19,902 nt of DNA from DASZHA01 sp049644325. Its GTDB lineage: Bacteria > Chloroflexota > Dormibacteria > DASZGP01. The position numbers and the translations under genes are program-made. Shown here in pieces: positions 1-7,068 of this stretch. Below the pieces are notes generated by a model, which had not been told where the DNA came from, made no database searches, and worked only from the letters and a program-made list of their open reading frames with translations. Each line of letters begins with the position of its first letter. Position 1 is the first letter of the stretch. The stretch is taken from assembly GCA_049644325.1 (NCBI GenBank), contig JBARRR010000155.1, positions 1 through 19,902 on the forward strand, in the 5' to 3' direction.

Positions 1-60
1 CACGCCGAAGACAACGACGGCAGTCGTCAGGCGCGCCAAGCGCCTCTGCAGGCGATTCAC
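1..60 (-). CDS. Possible exported protein, N-terminal fragment only
   Basis: Reading leftward from a GTG at 60-58 gives about 20 residues: a basic stretch (RLQRRLARL) followed by a hydrophobic run (TTAVVVFGV). This looks like the start of a signal peptide or an N-terminal membrane anchor. A GGGAGG-like ribosome binding site lies about 12 bases upstream. The gene runs off the left edge, so its product cannot be named. It would be divergent from the gene at 280, which explains the non-coding, repeat-bearing stretch between them. Chance is the main alternative, because 20 codons are little evidence. Confidence 0.4.
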   Translation of the reverse strand, partial: MNRLQRRLARLTTAVVVFGV

Positions 61-183
61 TTTTCGGTTGGCCCTCCCGCCACGGCGTGAACCCGCACAC
101 CGGGTCCGCGAACCCAGGCGTAATTAGCTGGTTTGATCCTCCAAACGCAGTATGTCTCGACCTTTGCACAACTGCTACACGCT

Positions 184-207
184 GTCACAGAACCGTCACA
201 ATTCACA
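184..207. promoter_or_regulatory. GTCACA direct repeats in a divergent intergenic region
   Basis: GTCACA occurs at 184-189 and again at 195-200, exactly 11 bases (one helical turn) apart, followed by TTCACA at 202-207. Tandem half-sites in helical phase between two divergent genes are typical of a response-regulator binding site. Actinobacterial MtrA sites are described as loose GTCAC-type direct repeats near cell-wall genes; linking this site to MtrA is inference. The same intergenic region (61-279) holds a small stem-loop (GTTTG/CAAAC, 131-146) and a GC-rich stretch at 85-120 with several GGGT/ACCC complementary segments. I could not match these to a known riboswitch. Confidence 0.3.
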
Positions 208-279
208 TGTCTTTACAGCTTGGGGCAGTTCGGCTCGGCGACCTCGGATAACGGTTAAGGCTGTTGCAAATGAGTCAAC

Positions 280-1263
280 ATGCGTGCGCGATTGAATCGG
301 CGACAATTGGTGCCCGTGGTCATCCCATCAATCCCCCTCTGGCTCGCGTTCGCGATCGGCCTCCCCATCGGGATCCTCGGCTACTTCGGGCAGGCATACG
401 TGGTGGGCCGCCGGGGGCGGCGCAGGGCTGAAGTTGCGACTGCCGGCGGGGCGGACGGCGCTGTGGCGGCGCGCCCCGAGCCCCGCAAGGTCTGGGGCCC
501 GACCACGGCTTCTCGGGAGGCCGCAGCCAGGTCAAAGGCCGACAAGCCGAAGCGGGGTTCCAGGCCAAAGGTGGCCGAACCGGCTCCTGGCGAGGTCGAG
601 GCGGCGGTCGCAACGGTCGCCGATGCGCCGGCCAATGCAGTGGCCAAGGTGCCTGCGGCAAAGGCGGCCAAGCCTGCAGCCACACCAAAACCGGCAAAGG
701 CGGCGGCGACAAAGCCGGTTGCCGCGGCGAAAGCCGAGGCTGCGCCTGCACCCGCAGCGCCCACTCCCGAGCCCACGCCCCGTGCCCCGGCGGCCGCCCC
801 GGCGGCCGCGCCGACAAGGGCGGCCCACGACATCGCCCCTGCCAAGCTACGAAGCGCACGCTACGGCAAGGCCGGACCGAAGCCGGCCGCCAAGCCGGCC
901 GGGCTGTCGCCGTCGGCGGAGGAGATCGTCCCGGTGGGCAAGGCTGCCCTGTCGGAGCGACGGCAACGAACCGCGGACTTGGCCCAGCTTCGGCGGCGCG
1001 AAACGGTGCTTGAGGACGCCCTGGACGTGATCGTGGGCTTCGTCGATGCGGAGCCCCGCCGCGCCAAGGCCCGCATGTGTGCCAAGTCGCTTGACGCGAT
1101 CATGCCCAGAGCCCGTCGTCCCGCGACCCTGAGGGCCTTCCTGGCCGACGCGGCCACGGCCAAGTCGCCGTCCGACCTGCAGGAGCAGGCCGAGGACCTG
1201 GGCGTCGAATTGGCGACCGAGCTCAAGGAGGTCAAGACCCAGCTCCTATCGATCCCGGGCTGA
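280..1263 (+). CDS. Membrane-anchored Ala/Lys/Pro-rich protein of unknown function
   Basis: The family is not recognised. The 327-residue product has three parts. The first is a short basic N-terminus and one hydrophobic segment (about residues 13-42), followed by an Arg-rich stop-transfer stretch (RRGRRR). The second is a long low-complexity linker (about 60-210) of Ala, Lys and Pro repeats resembling histone H1-like tails. The third is a predicted helical C-terminal part (about 215-327) rich in Arg and Glu, with one Cys at 267. The basic residues after the hydrophobic segment suggest the bulk lies in the cytoplasm. The ATG at 280 has no convincing ribosome binding site. The gene ends 29 bases before gltX on the same strand, so co-transcription is possible. 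The linker could bind nucleic acid or act as a flexible tether; neither is shown. Confidence 0.75.
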   Translation: MRARLNRRQLVPVVIPSIPLWLAFAIGLPIGILGYFGQAYVVGRRGRRRAEVATAGGADGAVAARPEPRKVWGPTTASREAAARSKADKPKRGSRPKVAEPAPGEVEAAVATVADAPANAVAKVPAAKAAKPAATPKPAKAAATKPVAAAKAEAAPAPAAPTPEPTPRAPAAAPAAAPTRAAHDIAPAKLRSARYGKAGPKPAAKPAGLSPSAEEIVPVGKAALSERRQRTADLAQLRRRETVLEDALDVIVGFVDAEPRRAKARMCAKSLDAIMPRARRPATLRAFLADAATAKSPSDLQEQAEDLGVELATELKEVKTQLLSIPG

Positions 1264-1292
1264 GCGGCGCCACCGCGCCGTAGCATCAAGGC

Positions 1293-2765
1293 GTGCCGGT
1301 AAGAGACAGGTATGCCCCCAGCCCCACGGGCGCGCTGCACCTGGGTGGAGCGCGAACGGTGCTGTTCAACTACCTGTTTGCCCACAAGATGAGCGGCCAG
1401 TTCGTGCTCCGAATCGAGGACACCGACCAGAAGCGCTACGACCCCGAGAGCCTGGCGAGCATCCTCGAGGGCATCCGCTGGCTGGGGCTGCAATGGGACG
1501 AGGGCCCCGAGGTCGGCGGACCGTACACTCCCTATTTCCAGTCGGAGCGCCTGCGGATCTACCAGGCGGCGGCCCAGCGCCTTGTCGAGGGCCGCCATGC
1601 CTACTACTGCTTCTGCACCCCAGAGCGCCTCGAAGCCCTGCGTAAGGAGCAGGAGCGGGCCCACCTGCCAACCCGGTATGACGGGCACTGCCGAAACCTC
1701 GATCCCTCGGAGGTGAAGCAGCGCCTGGCCGCCGGTGAAGCCGGCGTCGTAAGGATGCGTGTCCCGGACGGAAAAACGGAGGTTGACGACCTGCTTCGGG
1801 GTCGGCTGGAGTTCGACAACTCGACCCTGGACGACCAGGTCCTGCTCAAGTCAGACGGCTTTCCCACCTACCACCTAGCCGCCACCGTCGACGACCACGA
1901 GATGGCGATGACCCATGTCATCCGGGGCGAGGAGTGGCTGCCCTCGACCCCGAAGCACGTGCTCCTCTACCAGATGCTGGGCTGGGATCCGCCGACGTTC
2001 GTGCACCTGCCCCTGGTGCTGGGCCCCGACCGCGCCAAGCTCTCCAAGCGGCATGGCGCCGCCTCCCTGCTGGAGTACCGCGACATGGGCTACCTGCCCG
2101 AGGCGATGAACAACTTCCTCGCCTTCCTCGGCTGGTCGCCGGGCACCGGCGAGGAGCTGTTCGACCTCAACGGCCTGGTCCGGGCCTTCGAGCTGGAAAA
2201 GGTCCAGTCCAGCCCCGCGGTCTTCGACCAGGCCAAGCTGGACAGTGTCAACGCTGAGCACATCCGCCGGCTCGCCCCAGGTGAGCTGGCGCGGCGGCTG
2301 CGGCCCTTCGTGCCTGATGAGATCGACGACGACCTGCTGGCCCAGGCCACGCCGTTGGTCCAGACGCGAATCACCAAGCTGGCCGACGCAGCCGACCTGG
2401 TGCGCTTCTTCGTCGAGCGGCCTGCTGACTACCCCGAGGGCCTGGTGCCGAAGGGCAGCGACGCGGCGGAGGCGGCCACGGTGCTGGAGGAGGCGCGCGC
2501 GGTGTTCGGCGCGGGCGAGCCCGGGCCGGGGCTGGAGGCGGCCCTGCGCCAGGTCGCGGAGAAGCACGGCTGGAAGGCGGGCGACCTCTTCATGGCCCTG
2601 CGCGTCGCGATCATAGGCAGCCGCCAATCGCTGCCGTTGCTGGAGTCGTCGTCGATCCTGGGCAAGGACGAGGTCCTGGCCCGGCTGGACGCCGCCATCG
2701 CCACCGTTGCCGGCACGGGGGCGGCAACAAGCAAAGAGGCCGCCGAGGACGAGGTGTCGCGGTGA
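1293..2765 (+). CDS. gltX: Glutamyl-tRNA synthetase
   Basis: This class I aminoacyl-tRNA synthetase charges tRNA-Glu (and, in many bacteria, tRNA-Gln) with glutamate in the cytoplasm. The 490 residues match the usual length. The HIGH-type motif is HLGG at 16-19 within an APSPTG context, and the KMSKS-type motif is KLSKR at 249-253. A Cys-x-Cys pair (106, 108) plus Cys133 resembles the zinc-binding insertion of bacterial GluRS. The C-terminal 170 residues are the helical anticodon-binding region. Start is GTG (GTG-CCG-GTA), which places the conserved APSPTG near residue 8 as in the family; the ribosome binding site is weak (AAGG). The stop overlaps the GTG of the ABC permease gene by four bases. 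Whether it is discriminating cannot be told from sequence alone. Confidence 0.97.
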   Translation: MPVRDRYAPSPTGALHLGGARTVLFNYLFAHKMSGQFVLRIEDTDQKRYDPESLASILEGIRWLGLQWDEGPEVGGPYTPYFQSERLRIYQAAAQRLVEGRHAYYCFCTPERLEALRKEQERAHLPTRYDGHCRNLDPSEVKQRLAAGEAGVVRMRVPDGKTEVDDLLRGRLEFDNSTLDDQVLLKSDGFPTYHLAATVDDHEMAMTHVIRGEEWLPSTPKHVLLYQMLGWDPPTFVHLPLVLGPDRAKLSKRHGAASLLEYRDMGYLPEAMNNFLAFLGWSPGTGEELFDLNGLVRAFELEKVQSSPAVFDQAKLDSVNAEHIRRLAPGELARRLRPFVPDEIDDDLLAQATPLVQTRITKLADAADLVRFFVERPADYPEGLVPKGSDAAEAATVLEEARAVFGAGEPGPGLEAALRQVAEKHGWKAGDLFMALRVAIIGSRQSLPLLESSSILGKDEVLARLDAAIATVAGTGAATSKEAAEDEVSR

Positions 2766-4603
2766 TCGGTCGACCCCGGCCGCTGTCGGTCTTCACCTAC
2801 TACGCCCGCAACAAGCGCAAGACCATCCCCCTGCTCATCATCCTGACCCTGGCGGTGGCCCTGATGATGGTGGTGCAGTCGCTGGTGGGCTCGGCTCGCG
2901 ACACCGCCTACGCCATCTTTGGCAGCTACAGCCAGGTCGAGGTGGTGGCGCCGAGGGTCAACAGCAGCCAGGACGCTTACAAGCCGATCGCCGCTACGCT
3001 CGAAAGCCTCAAGCAACAGCGCGCCAAGCTGGCCGCCGGCGGCGCCGCCGACGCCAACGCCGCGGGCAGCCTGGCCCAGGTGATGCAGCAGATGCAGGAC
3101 GTGCAGGCGTACGCCAAGGAGCTGCAGAGCCTGCCCCAGCAGCTGCGCGCGAGCACGCCATCGACGGCAGCGCTGGAGGCCAGTCTGGGCGGCGCCTCGC
3201 AGCACGGCAGGAACCTGCAGGCCGACCTGACCCGCCTCTCCGCCGAGCTGCAACAGGCCCAGCAGCGGCAGAGCCAGCAGCAGCAGCTGCTCGCCCTCCT
3301 CGACAGGCTGCAGAAGAACCCCAATGACCTCGACACCCTGGTCGCCTATCTGCAGCAGCCGCACGACTTCAGCACCCTGCTGCAGCCCGACACCACCAAC
3401 TACCCGGCGATCTCGGACGACGCCAGTCGGGCGGCCGCCAGCGCCGGCGCACTCAGCAATGACCTCAACGCGGTGCAGGCCCAGACCGCCGCGCTGCGCA
3501 CCGCCATGGCGTCTGCCAGCGCGGCGGTGACGCTGCCCACCCTGCCCAAGCTGAACGCCACCCTCCCCAACCTGCCGCCGGCCACCGGCGCCCTTGACGA
3601 CCTCAACGGCCAGCTGGGTGAGCTGCAGCAAAAGCTCGAGGCGCTGGGCGGGCCACAGGGCAACATCGACGCCATCGAGTCGAAGGCACGCGCGCTCCCG
3701 GGCGTCGACAAGGTTCTCCGCGACACCTACTCCAACATCGACCTGAACATGCTGGCGGGCAACGCCAACTTCGACCTCTTCGGGCTCACCGAGCAGGACA
3801 CCCGGGAGGTGATGGGCTATTACGGTGACCGTGTCAGCGCCGGCCGCCTGCCTCACCAGGACGCGGCCGAGATCGTGCTCAGCGAGGAGGTAGCCCGAGC
3901 CCGGGGCGTCAAAATCGGGGACCTCGTGGGCTCCGACGTCAACGAGCTGGATTCGTTGCCGGAGCACTTCAAGATCGTGGGCCTGCTCAGCGGGCCGGTG
4001 CGGCTGGGCTTCATCCCGCGGGAGTACATGGTCAGCAACTACTTCGGGGCCCGCCGCTTCCAGGCGCTGGTGGTGCTGCCCAAGCCTGGCCAGCTGGAGT
4101 CCAGTCGCGCCGGGCTCCACGACATCGTCAACGGCCAGCCCTACCGGATCTTCGACGGGCCGTTCGTGCAGGGCAAGATCGACGACCTCCTCGTCAACCT
4201 GCAGCGGATCGACGACTTCCTGACCCTGGCGGTGGCGCTGACCCTGGCCCTGGTTATCGGGCTGCTCAACAATCTCTACTTCCGCCAGCGGATGAACGAG
4301 TTCGGGCTGCTGGCGGCGCTGGGCTACCCCCGGAGGCAGCTGTCCCTCAAGGTGGTCACCGAGAGCGCGCTGGTGGTGCTAGGCGCATGGGTCCTGGGCG
4401 GCATCGTCGGCGCGGCGGCCCTGGCCTGGTTCGACGCCACCTACATGTACCCGCACGGCCTGGTCCTGCGGGTCTTCGACCCGGGCATCCTGATGCGGGC
4501 CACGCTACCGGTGCCGGTGATGGTCCTGGTCTTCTCGCTGGGGACACTGCTCTGGCAGCTCTGGCGGCTCGACCCCATCGCCATCATCGAGAGGCGCGAC
4601 TGA
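2762..4603 (+). CDS. ABC transporter permease, FtsX/MacB type, with coiled-coil insert
   Basis: This 613-residue membrane subunit follows the FtsX/MacB plan: one N-terminal transmembrane helix (about 22-42), a large extracytoplasmic region, then three helices (about 487-505, 531-556, 578-600) ending in the typical PIAIIER-like tail. Between helix 1 and the recognisable MacB-like periplasmic core (about 305-450) lies an extra stretch of some 230 residues. It is rich in Gln, Leu and Ala with heptad-like spacing, interrupted by a Pro-rich hinge (257-275), and is probably a long coiled coil. Such proteins do not form a classical import channel; they couple ATP hydrolysis to work outside the membrane, such as lipid or peptide export or activating cell-wall hydrolases. 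The GTG start overlaps gltX, and the stop overlaps the ATPase start as TGATG. Confidence 0.9.
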   Translation: MIGRPRPLSVFTYYARNKRKTIPLLIILTLAVALMMVVQSLVGSARDTAYAIFGSYSQVEVVAPRVNSSQDAYKPIAATLESLKQQRAKLAAGGAADANAAGSLAQVMQQMQDVQAYAKELQSLPQQLRASTPSTAALEASLGGASQHGRNLQADLTRLSAELQQAQQRQSQQQQLLALLDRLQKNPNDLDTLVAYLQQPHDFSTLLQPDTTNYPAISDDASRAAASAGALSNDLNAVQAQTAALRTAMASASAAVTLPTLPKLNATLPNLPPATGALDDLNGQLGELQQKLEALGGPQGNIDAIESKARALPGVDKVLRDTYSNIDLNMLAGNANFDLFGLTEQDTREVMGYYGDRVSAGRLPHQDAAEIVLSEEVARARGVKIGDLVGSDVNELDSLPEHFKIVGLLSGPVRLGFIPREYMVSNYFGARRFQALVVLPKPGQLESSRAGLHDIVNGQPYRIFDGPFVQGKIDDLLVNLQRIDDFLTLAVALTLALVIGLLNNLYFRQRMNEFGLLAALGYPRRQLSLKVVTESALVVLGAWVLGGIVGAAALAWFDATYMYPHGLVLRVFDPGILMRATLPVPVMVLVFSLGTLLWQLWRLDPIAIIERRD

Positions 4604-5310
4604 TGGCCGAGCCGGCACCGGTGCTGCGGGCCGAGGGCCTCACCCTTCGTTACGGCGGCTCCGGCCGCGACTTCACCGCCGTGCGCGACGCGGACGTTGA
4701 GCTCCGCGCCCACAGCTTCCTTGCGGTCGTGGGCCCGTCGGGATCGGGCAAGAGCTCCCTCCTCTACATGCTGTCGGGTCTGCGAACGCCCACCGCGGGT
4801 AACGTCCGGTTCGGCGAGATGGACTACCGCCGGCTCGGGGAGGCGGGAGTGGCTGCGCTGCGGCGGGCGAAGTTCGGCTTCATCTTCCAGCAGCACTTCC
4901 TTATCAACTACCTCGGCTGCGTCGAGAACGTGCTGGTGGGAGCCCGGCCACGAGACCCAGGCGCCAAGGACCAGGCAGTCCGGCTACTGCGTCGGCTGGG
5001 CCTCGGCGAGAAGCTGAACCAGCGGCCGTACCAGCTTTCGGTGGGGGAACGGCAGCGGGTCGCCGTGGCCCGCGCCATGGTGGCCAAGCCGGCGGTCATC
5101 TTCGCCGACGAGCCGACCGCGTCCCTGGACCAGCGCACCGGCAGGGAGGTGATCAGCCTGCTGGGCGAGTACCGCAGCCATGGCGCGGTGATGGTCGTGA
5201 CCCACGACGTCGGCATGACGGCGGGCTGCGACCAGGTCCTCGAGATGCGCGATGGAACGGTTCACACCGCCGCCTCGGCGGAACCGGCCGGCTCGCGCAC
5301 CAGCAGGTAG
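4603..5310 (+). CDS. ABC transporter ATP-binding subunit, LolD/MacB type
   Basis: This 235-residue ATPase powers the permease encoded just upstream, with which it shares a TGATG stop-start junction. Visible motifs are the Walker A loop GPSGSGKSS (44-52), Q-loop FQQ (95-97), signature LSVGE (145-149), Walker B VIFADE (165-170) and switch histidine H201 in VVTHD. Length and motif layout match the LolD/MacB/FtsE group that partners FtsX-type permeases. The signature reads LSVGE rather than the usual LSGGE, an uncommon change at the second position. The last 49 bases overlap the end of the glycosyltransferase gene on the opposite strand. The transported substrate is unknown. Confidence 0.95.
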   Translation: MAEPAPVLRAEGLTLRYGGSGRDFTAVRDADVELRAHSFLAVVGPSGSGKSSLLYMLSGLRTPTAGNVRFGEMDYRRLGEAGVAALRRAKFGFIFQQHFLINYLGCVENVLVGARPRDPGAKDQAVRLLRRLGLGEKLNQRPYQLSVGERQRVAVARAMVAKPAVIFADEPTASLDQRTGREVISLLGEYRSHGAVMVVTHDVGMTAGCDQVLEMRDGTVHTAASAEPAGSRTSR

Positions 5311-6482
5311 GCGGTCAGCCCCAGGACCACCAGCGCCCCGTAGAGCGCGAGCGACGAGAGCCAGGTCAGCGCCGGGCTGCCCAGGTAGAAGGTGTCATGG
5401 ACCAGGTCGATGCGCGACTGGACCTCGATGAGGGCGAGTCCGATGACCAGCGCAAGCAGCAGGAGGGGCCGCAGTCTAACCCGCGGATAACACCAGGCGA
5501 GAGCCAGCAGCAGCGGCGTGTAGTTCCAGAGCGAGTTCTTGGGCGCGGCCACCACGCCCCAGACGATCAACAGCGCCAGGCAGCCATCCCAGGGGTCACC
5601 GCGACGGCGGACGACAACGACGATGACGGCCACCCCGACGGCCAGGACCAGGGCCAGCATCGTCGGCGTGACAGGGAGCCAGGGCAGAGGCGGGGTGGTC
5701 ATATCCGATGTCAGCGCCAGCCGGCTGACCCAGCCATTGATCGACTGGTTGGTCCAGAAGGTGTCGGGGCCGAGGAAACCGGCGACGCGGTCGCCGCCCG
5801 CGGCAGAGCCGCCAAGAAGGAGGTTGGGCAACACGACCAGGGCGGCCGTGAGCCCGACCGCCGCTGCGAGGGCGCCCATCGCCCGGCGCCCCCGGGCGGC
5901 GAGCGCGACCAGGCCGGCCACCGGGTAGAGCTTGACCGCCGTGGCCAGCGCCAGCATCGGCGCCCGCAGCCGGCCCCGGAAGGCGACCGCCAGCAGCGGC
6001 AGCACCAGCAGGTTGGCCTGGCCGAAGTAGATGGTGCCGCGAACCGAGGTGAAGAGGCCGGCGTAGCCGCCAAGGAGAAGGAGCTCGACCATTCGCAGCC
6101 GCGACAGCGGCGCCAGCAGGATGGTCACCGAGAGCGCCAGCGCCAGCAGGCCCAGCCCGGTGAAGACATAAGCCGCGGTCGTTGCCGGCAACGCCGCCAG
6201 CGGCAGCATCAGGATGGCAAACAGCAGCGGGTAGGAGTAGCCGGTCCCGACCTGGAACTGGACGCCGGCACCCTGGACCACGGCGGCCAGGGCGGCGCTG
6301 TCGTAAGGATTGCCGCCGGTGGCGAGGAGGCGCGCCGCGCCCCAGTAGTCATAGAAGTCGTTGAAGAACCCACCGGAGCCCCTCGTGGCGAGGCTGACGC
6401 CTACGAAGCCGGCGGCGACACCGACGGCGACAAGGCCGGCGAGGGCGGCGCGCCCCGTGACGAGACCGACGGGATCAGCCAC
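5262..6482 (-). CDS. GT87-like polyprenol-phosphate-mannose-dependent mannosyltransferase (DUF2029)
   Basis: This 406-residue integral membrane protein has about ten hydrophobic helices. Near the N-terminus, just after the first helix, is an acidic segment with D42 and D45 (in NDFYDYWGAA), followed by NPYD. That arrangement is typical of GT87/DUF2029 GT-C enzymes, which transfer mannose from a lipid carrier to glycolipids or glycans on the outer face of the membrane. The start is GTG (6482-6480); no better in-frame start or clear ribosome binding site lies upstream. It follows the zinc-ribbon gene on the same strand by 88 bases. Its 3' end overlaps the ABC ATPase gene tail-to-tail by 49 bases. 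Acceptor and sugar cannot be told from the sequence. Confidence 0.85.
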   Translation of the reverse strand: MADPVGLVTGRAALAGLVAVGVAAGFVGVSLATRGSGGFFNDFYDYWGAARLLATGGNPYDSAALAAVVQGAGVQFQVGTGYSYPLLFAILMLPLAALPATTAAYVFTGLGLLALALSVTILLAPLSRLRMVELLLLGGYAGLFTSVRGTIYFGQANLLVLPLLAVAFRGRLRAPMLALATAVKLYPVAGLVALAARGRRAMGALAAAVGLTAALVVLPNLLLGGSAAGGDRVAGFLGPDTFWTNQSINGWVSRLALTSDMTTPPLPWLPVTPTMLALVLAVGVAVIVVVVRRRGDPWDGCLALLIVWGVVAAPKNSLWNYTPLLLALAWCYPRVRLRPLLLLALVIGLALIEVQSRIDLVHDTFYLGSPALTWLSSLALYGALVVLGLTAYLLVREPAGSAEAAV

Positions 6483-6570
6483 GAGGTCGCCGGGACGATC
6501 ATTGGTGGCCCTGCCAGGAGGCTCAACTGATGTCGCGATGCCGCGATGTTACGTGGCGCTAGCAGTGGGG

Positions 6571-6771
6571 TCAGCGGCCCCCGTCGGCGGCTTCGTCGCC
6601 GACGGCCTTGAAACGCACCCCGCACTCGCCGCAGCGAAAGACCAACTGCAGCCCGACCTGCCCGATGGCATGCCCCACGCCACCACATTGAGGGCAGCGG
6701 GCCTGGCGCCGTTCCCATTGGTCGGGAATCGGGAAGGTGAAAATGTCGACCGGGGGCCGTCTACGTGGCAA
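6571..6771 (-). CDS. Small zinc-ribbon protein with FPIP N-terminal motif
   Basis: This 66-residue protein has two CxxC knuckles, C26/C29 (CPQC) and C47/C50 (CGEC), spaced as in a four-cysteine zinc ribbon. Ahead of them is a short motif F-T-FPIP (11-16). The TTG start at 6771-6769 is strongly supported by a GAGGAGGA ribosome binding site about five bases upstream; no ATG or GTG is available in frame. The same F-x-FPIP-then-CxxC arrangement begins the protein encoded at 8355-8801, so the two are probably related. Zinc ribbons of this size usually bind nucleic acid or a protein partner; the function here is unknown. The gene reads toward the GT87-like gene and may share its transcript. Confidence 0.75.
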   Translation of the reverse strand: MPRRRPPVDIFTFPIPDQWERRQARCPQCGGVGHAIGQVGLQLVFRCGECGVRFKAVGDEAADGGR

Positions 6772-6792
6772 GCGGCTCCTCCTCGCGTTAAT

Positions 6793-6829
6793 GCGTTTCT
6801 ATGCTGTAGGGGTAGGTAACCTAAAACGC
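6793..6829. promoter_or_regulatory. Nested inverted repeats upstream of the zinc-ribbon gene
   Basis: An outer inverted repeat GCGTTT (6793-6798) / AAACGC (6824-6829) encloses an inner palindrome TAGGTAACCTA (6813-6823). The site lies 22-58 bases upstream of the TTG start of the minus-strand zinc-ribbon gene, where a promoter or operator is expected. The local base composition is AT-richer than the flanking genes. Function as a repressor site is inferred from position and symmetry only. Confidence 0.35.
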
Positions 6830-6899
6830 TATAGCAATACTATCAGGCTCCGCCACAGAACGGCCTGCGTCGATCTCAGTCCGAAGACGCGGGTACTCC

Positions 6900-6905
6900 T
6901 ATAAT
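6900..6905 (+). promoter_or_regulatory. Candidate -10 element for tRNA-Gln
   Basis: A perfect TATAAT lies 45 bases before the tRNA 5' end in an otherwise GC-rich stretch. No good TTGACA-like -35 box is found at 16-18 bases upstream, so the promoter assignment rests on the -10 sequence and position. Confidence 0.45.
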
Positions 6906-6950
6906 TCGTGGGCTCCGCGGGTGCCTGGGTGGCCTGGACATCAACCACGA

Positions 6951-7025
6951 TGGGGAGTGGCCAAATGGTAAGGCAGCGCGCTCTGGACGCGAAGATTGAA
7001 GGTTCGATTCCTTCCTCCCCAGCCA
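6951..7025 (+). tRNA. tRNA-Gln (anticodon CUG)
   Basis: The cloverleaf folds cleanly. The acceptor stem TGGGGAG/CTCCCCA is perfectly paired with a U1-A72 pair. The D arm is GCC/GGC, the anticodon loop CTCTGGA carries CTG at 34-36 after U33, and the T arm is GAAGG/CCTTC with loop TTCGATT. The discriminator is G73 and CCA is encoded (7023-7025). The U1-A72 pair and overall sequence match bacterial tRNA-Gln. The first anticodon-stem pair (27-43) is a G-A mismatch and position 37 is G; both are slightly unusual. In bacteria without GlnRS, this tRNA is charged by GluRS (gltX is in this window) and amidated by GatCAB; which route applies here is unknown. Confidence 0.95.
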
Positions 7026-7068
7026 CCTCGCCCCGCCCCAGCCGCCCACCCGGGCCGAGGATCAGGCG

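Noticed and set aside
1..120. A c-di-AMP (ydaO-type) riboswitch on the minus strand
   Set aside because: Fragments such as GTGAATC and CAGCTAA recall the motif, but their order and the missing GTAGGG-type core do not fit the consensus I know; a covariance-model scan with more left-hand sequence would decide.
2429..4120. 563-codon minus-strand open frame opposite gltX and the ABC permease
   Set aside because: Long antisense frames are expected in high-GC genes; its His/Gln/Val/Leu-rich composition mirrors the real permease on the plus strand.
5397..6530. 377-codon plus-strand frame opposite the GT87-like gene
   Set aside because: Extremely Gln/Arg/Gly-rich and hydrophilic, the typical antisense image of a hydrophobic membrane protein.
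6829..7026. Minus-strand open frame containing GEEGIEPSIFASRARCLTIWPLP
   Set aside because: It is the antisense of tRNA-Gln, a well-known source of false proteins in databases.
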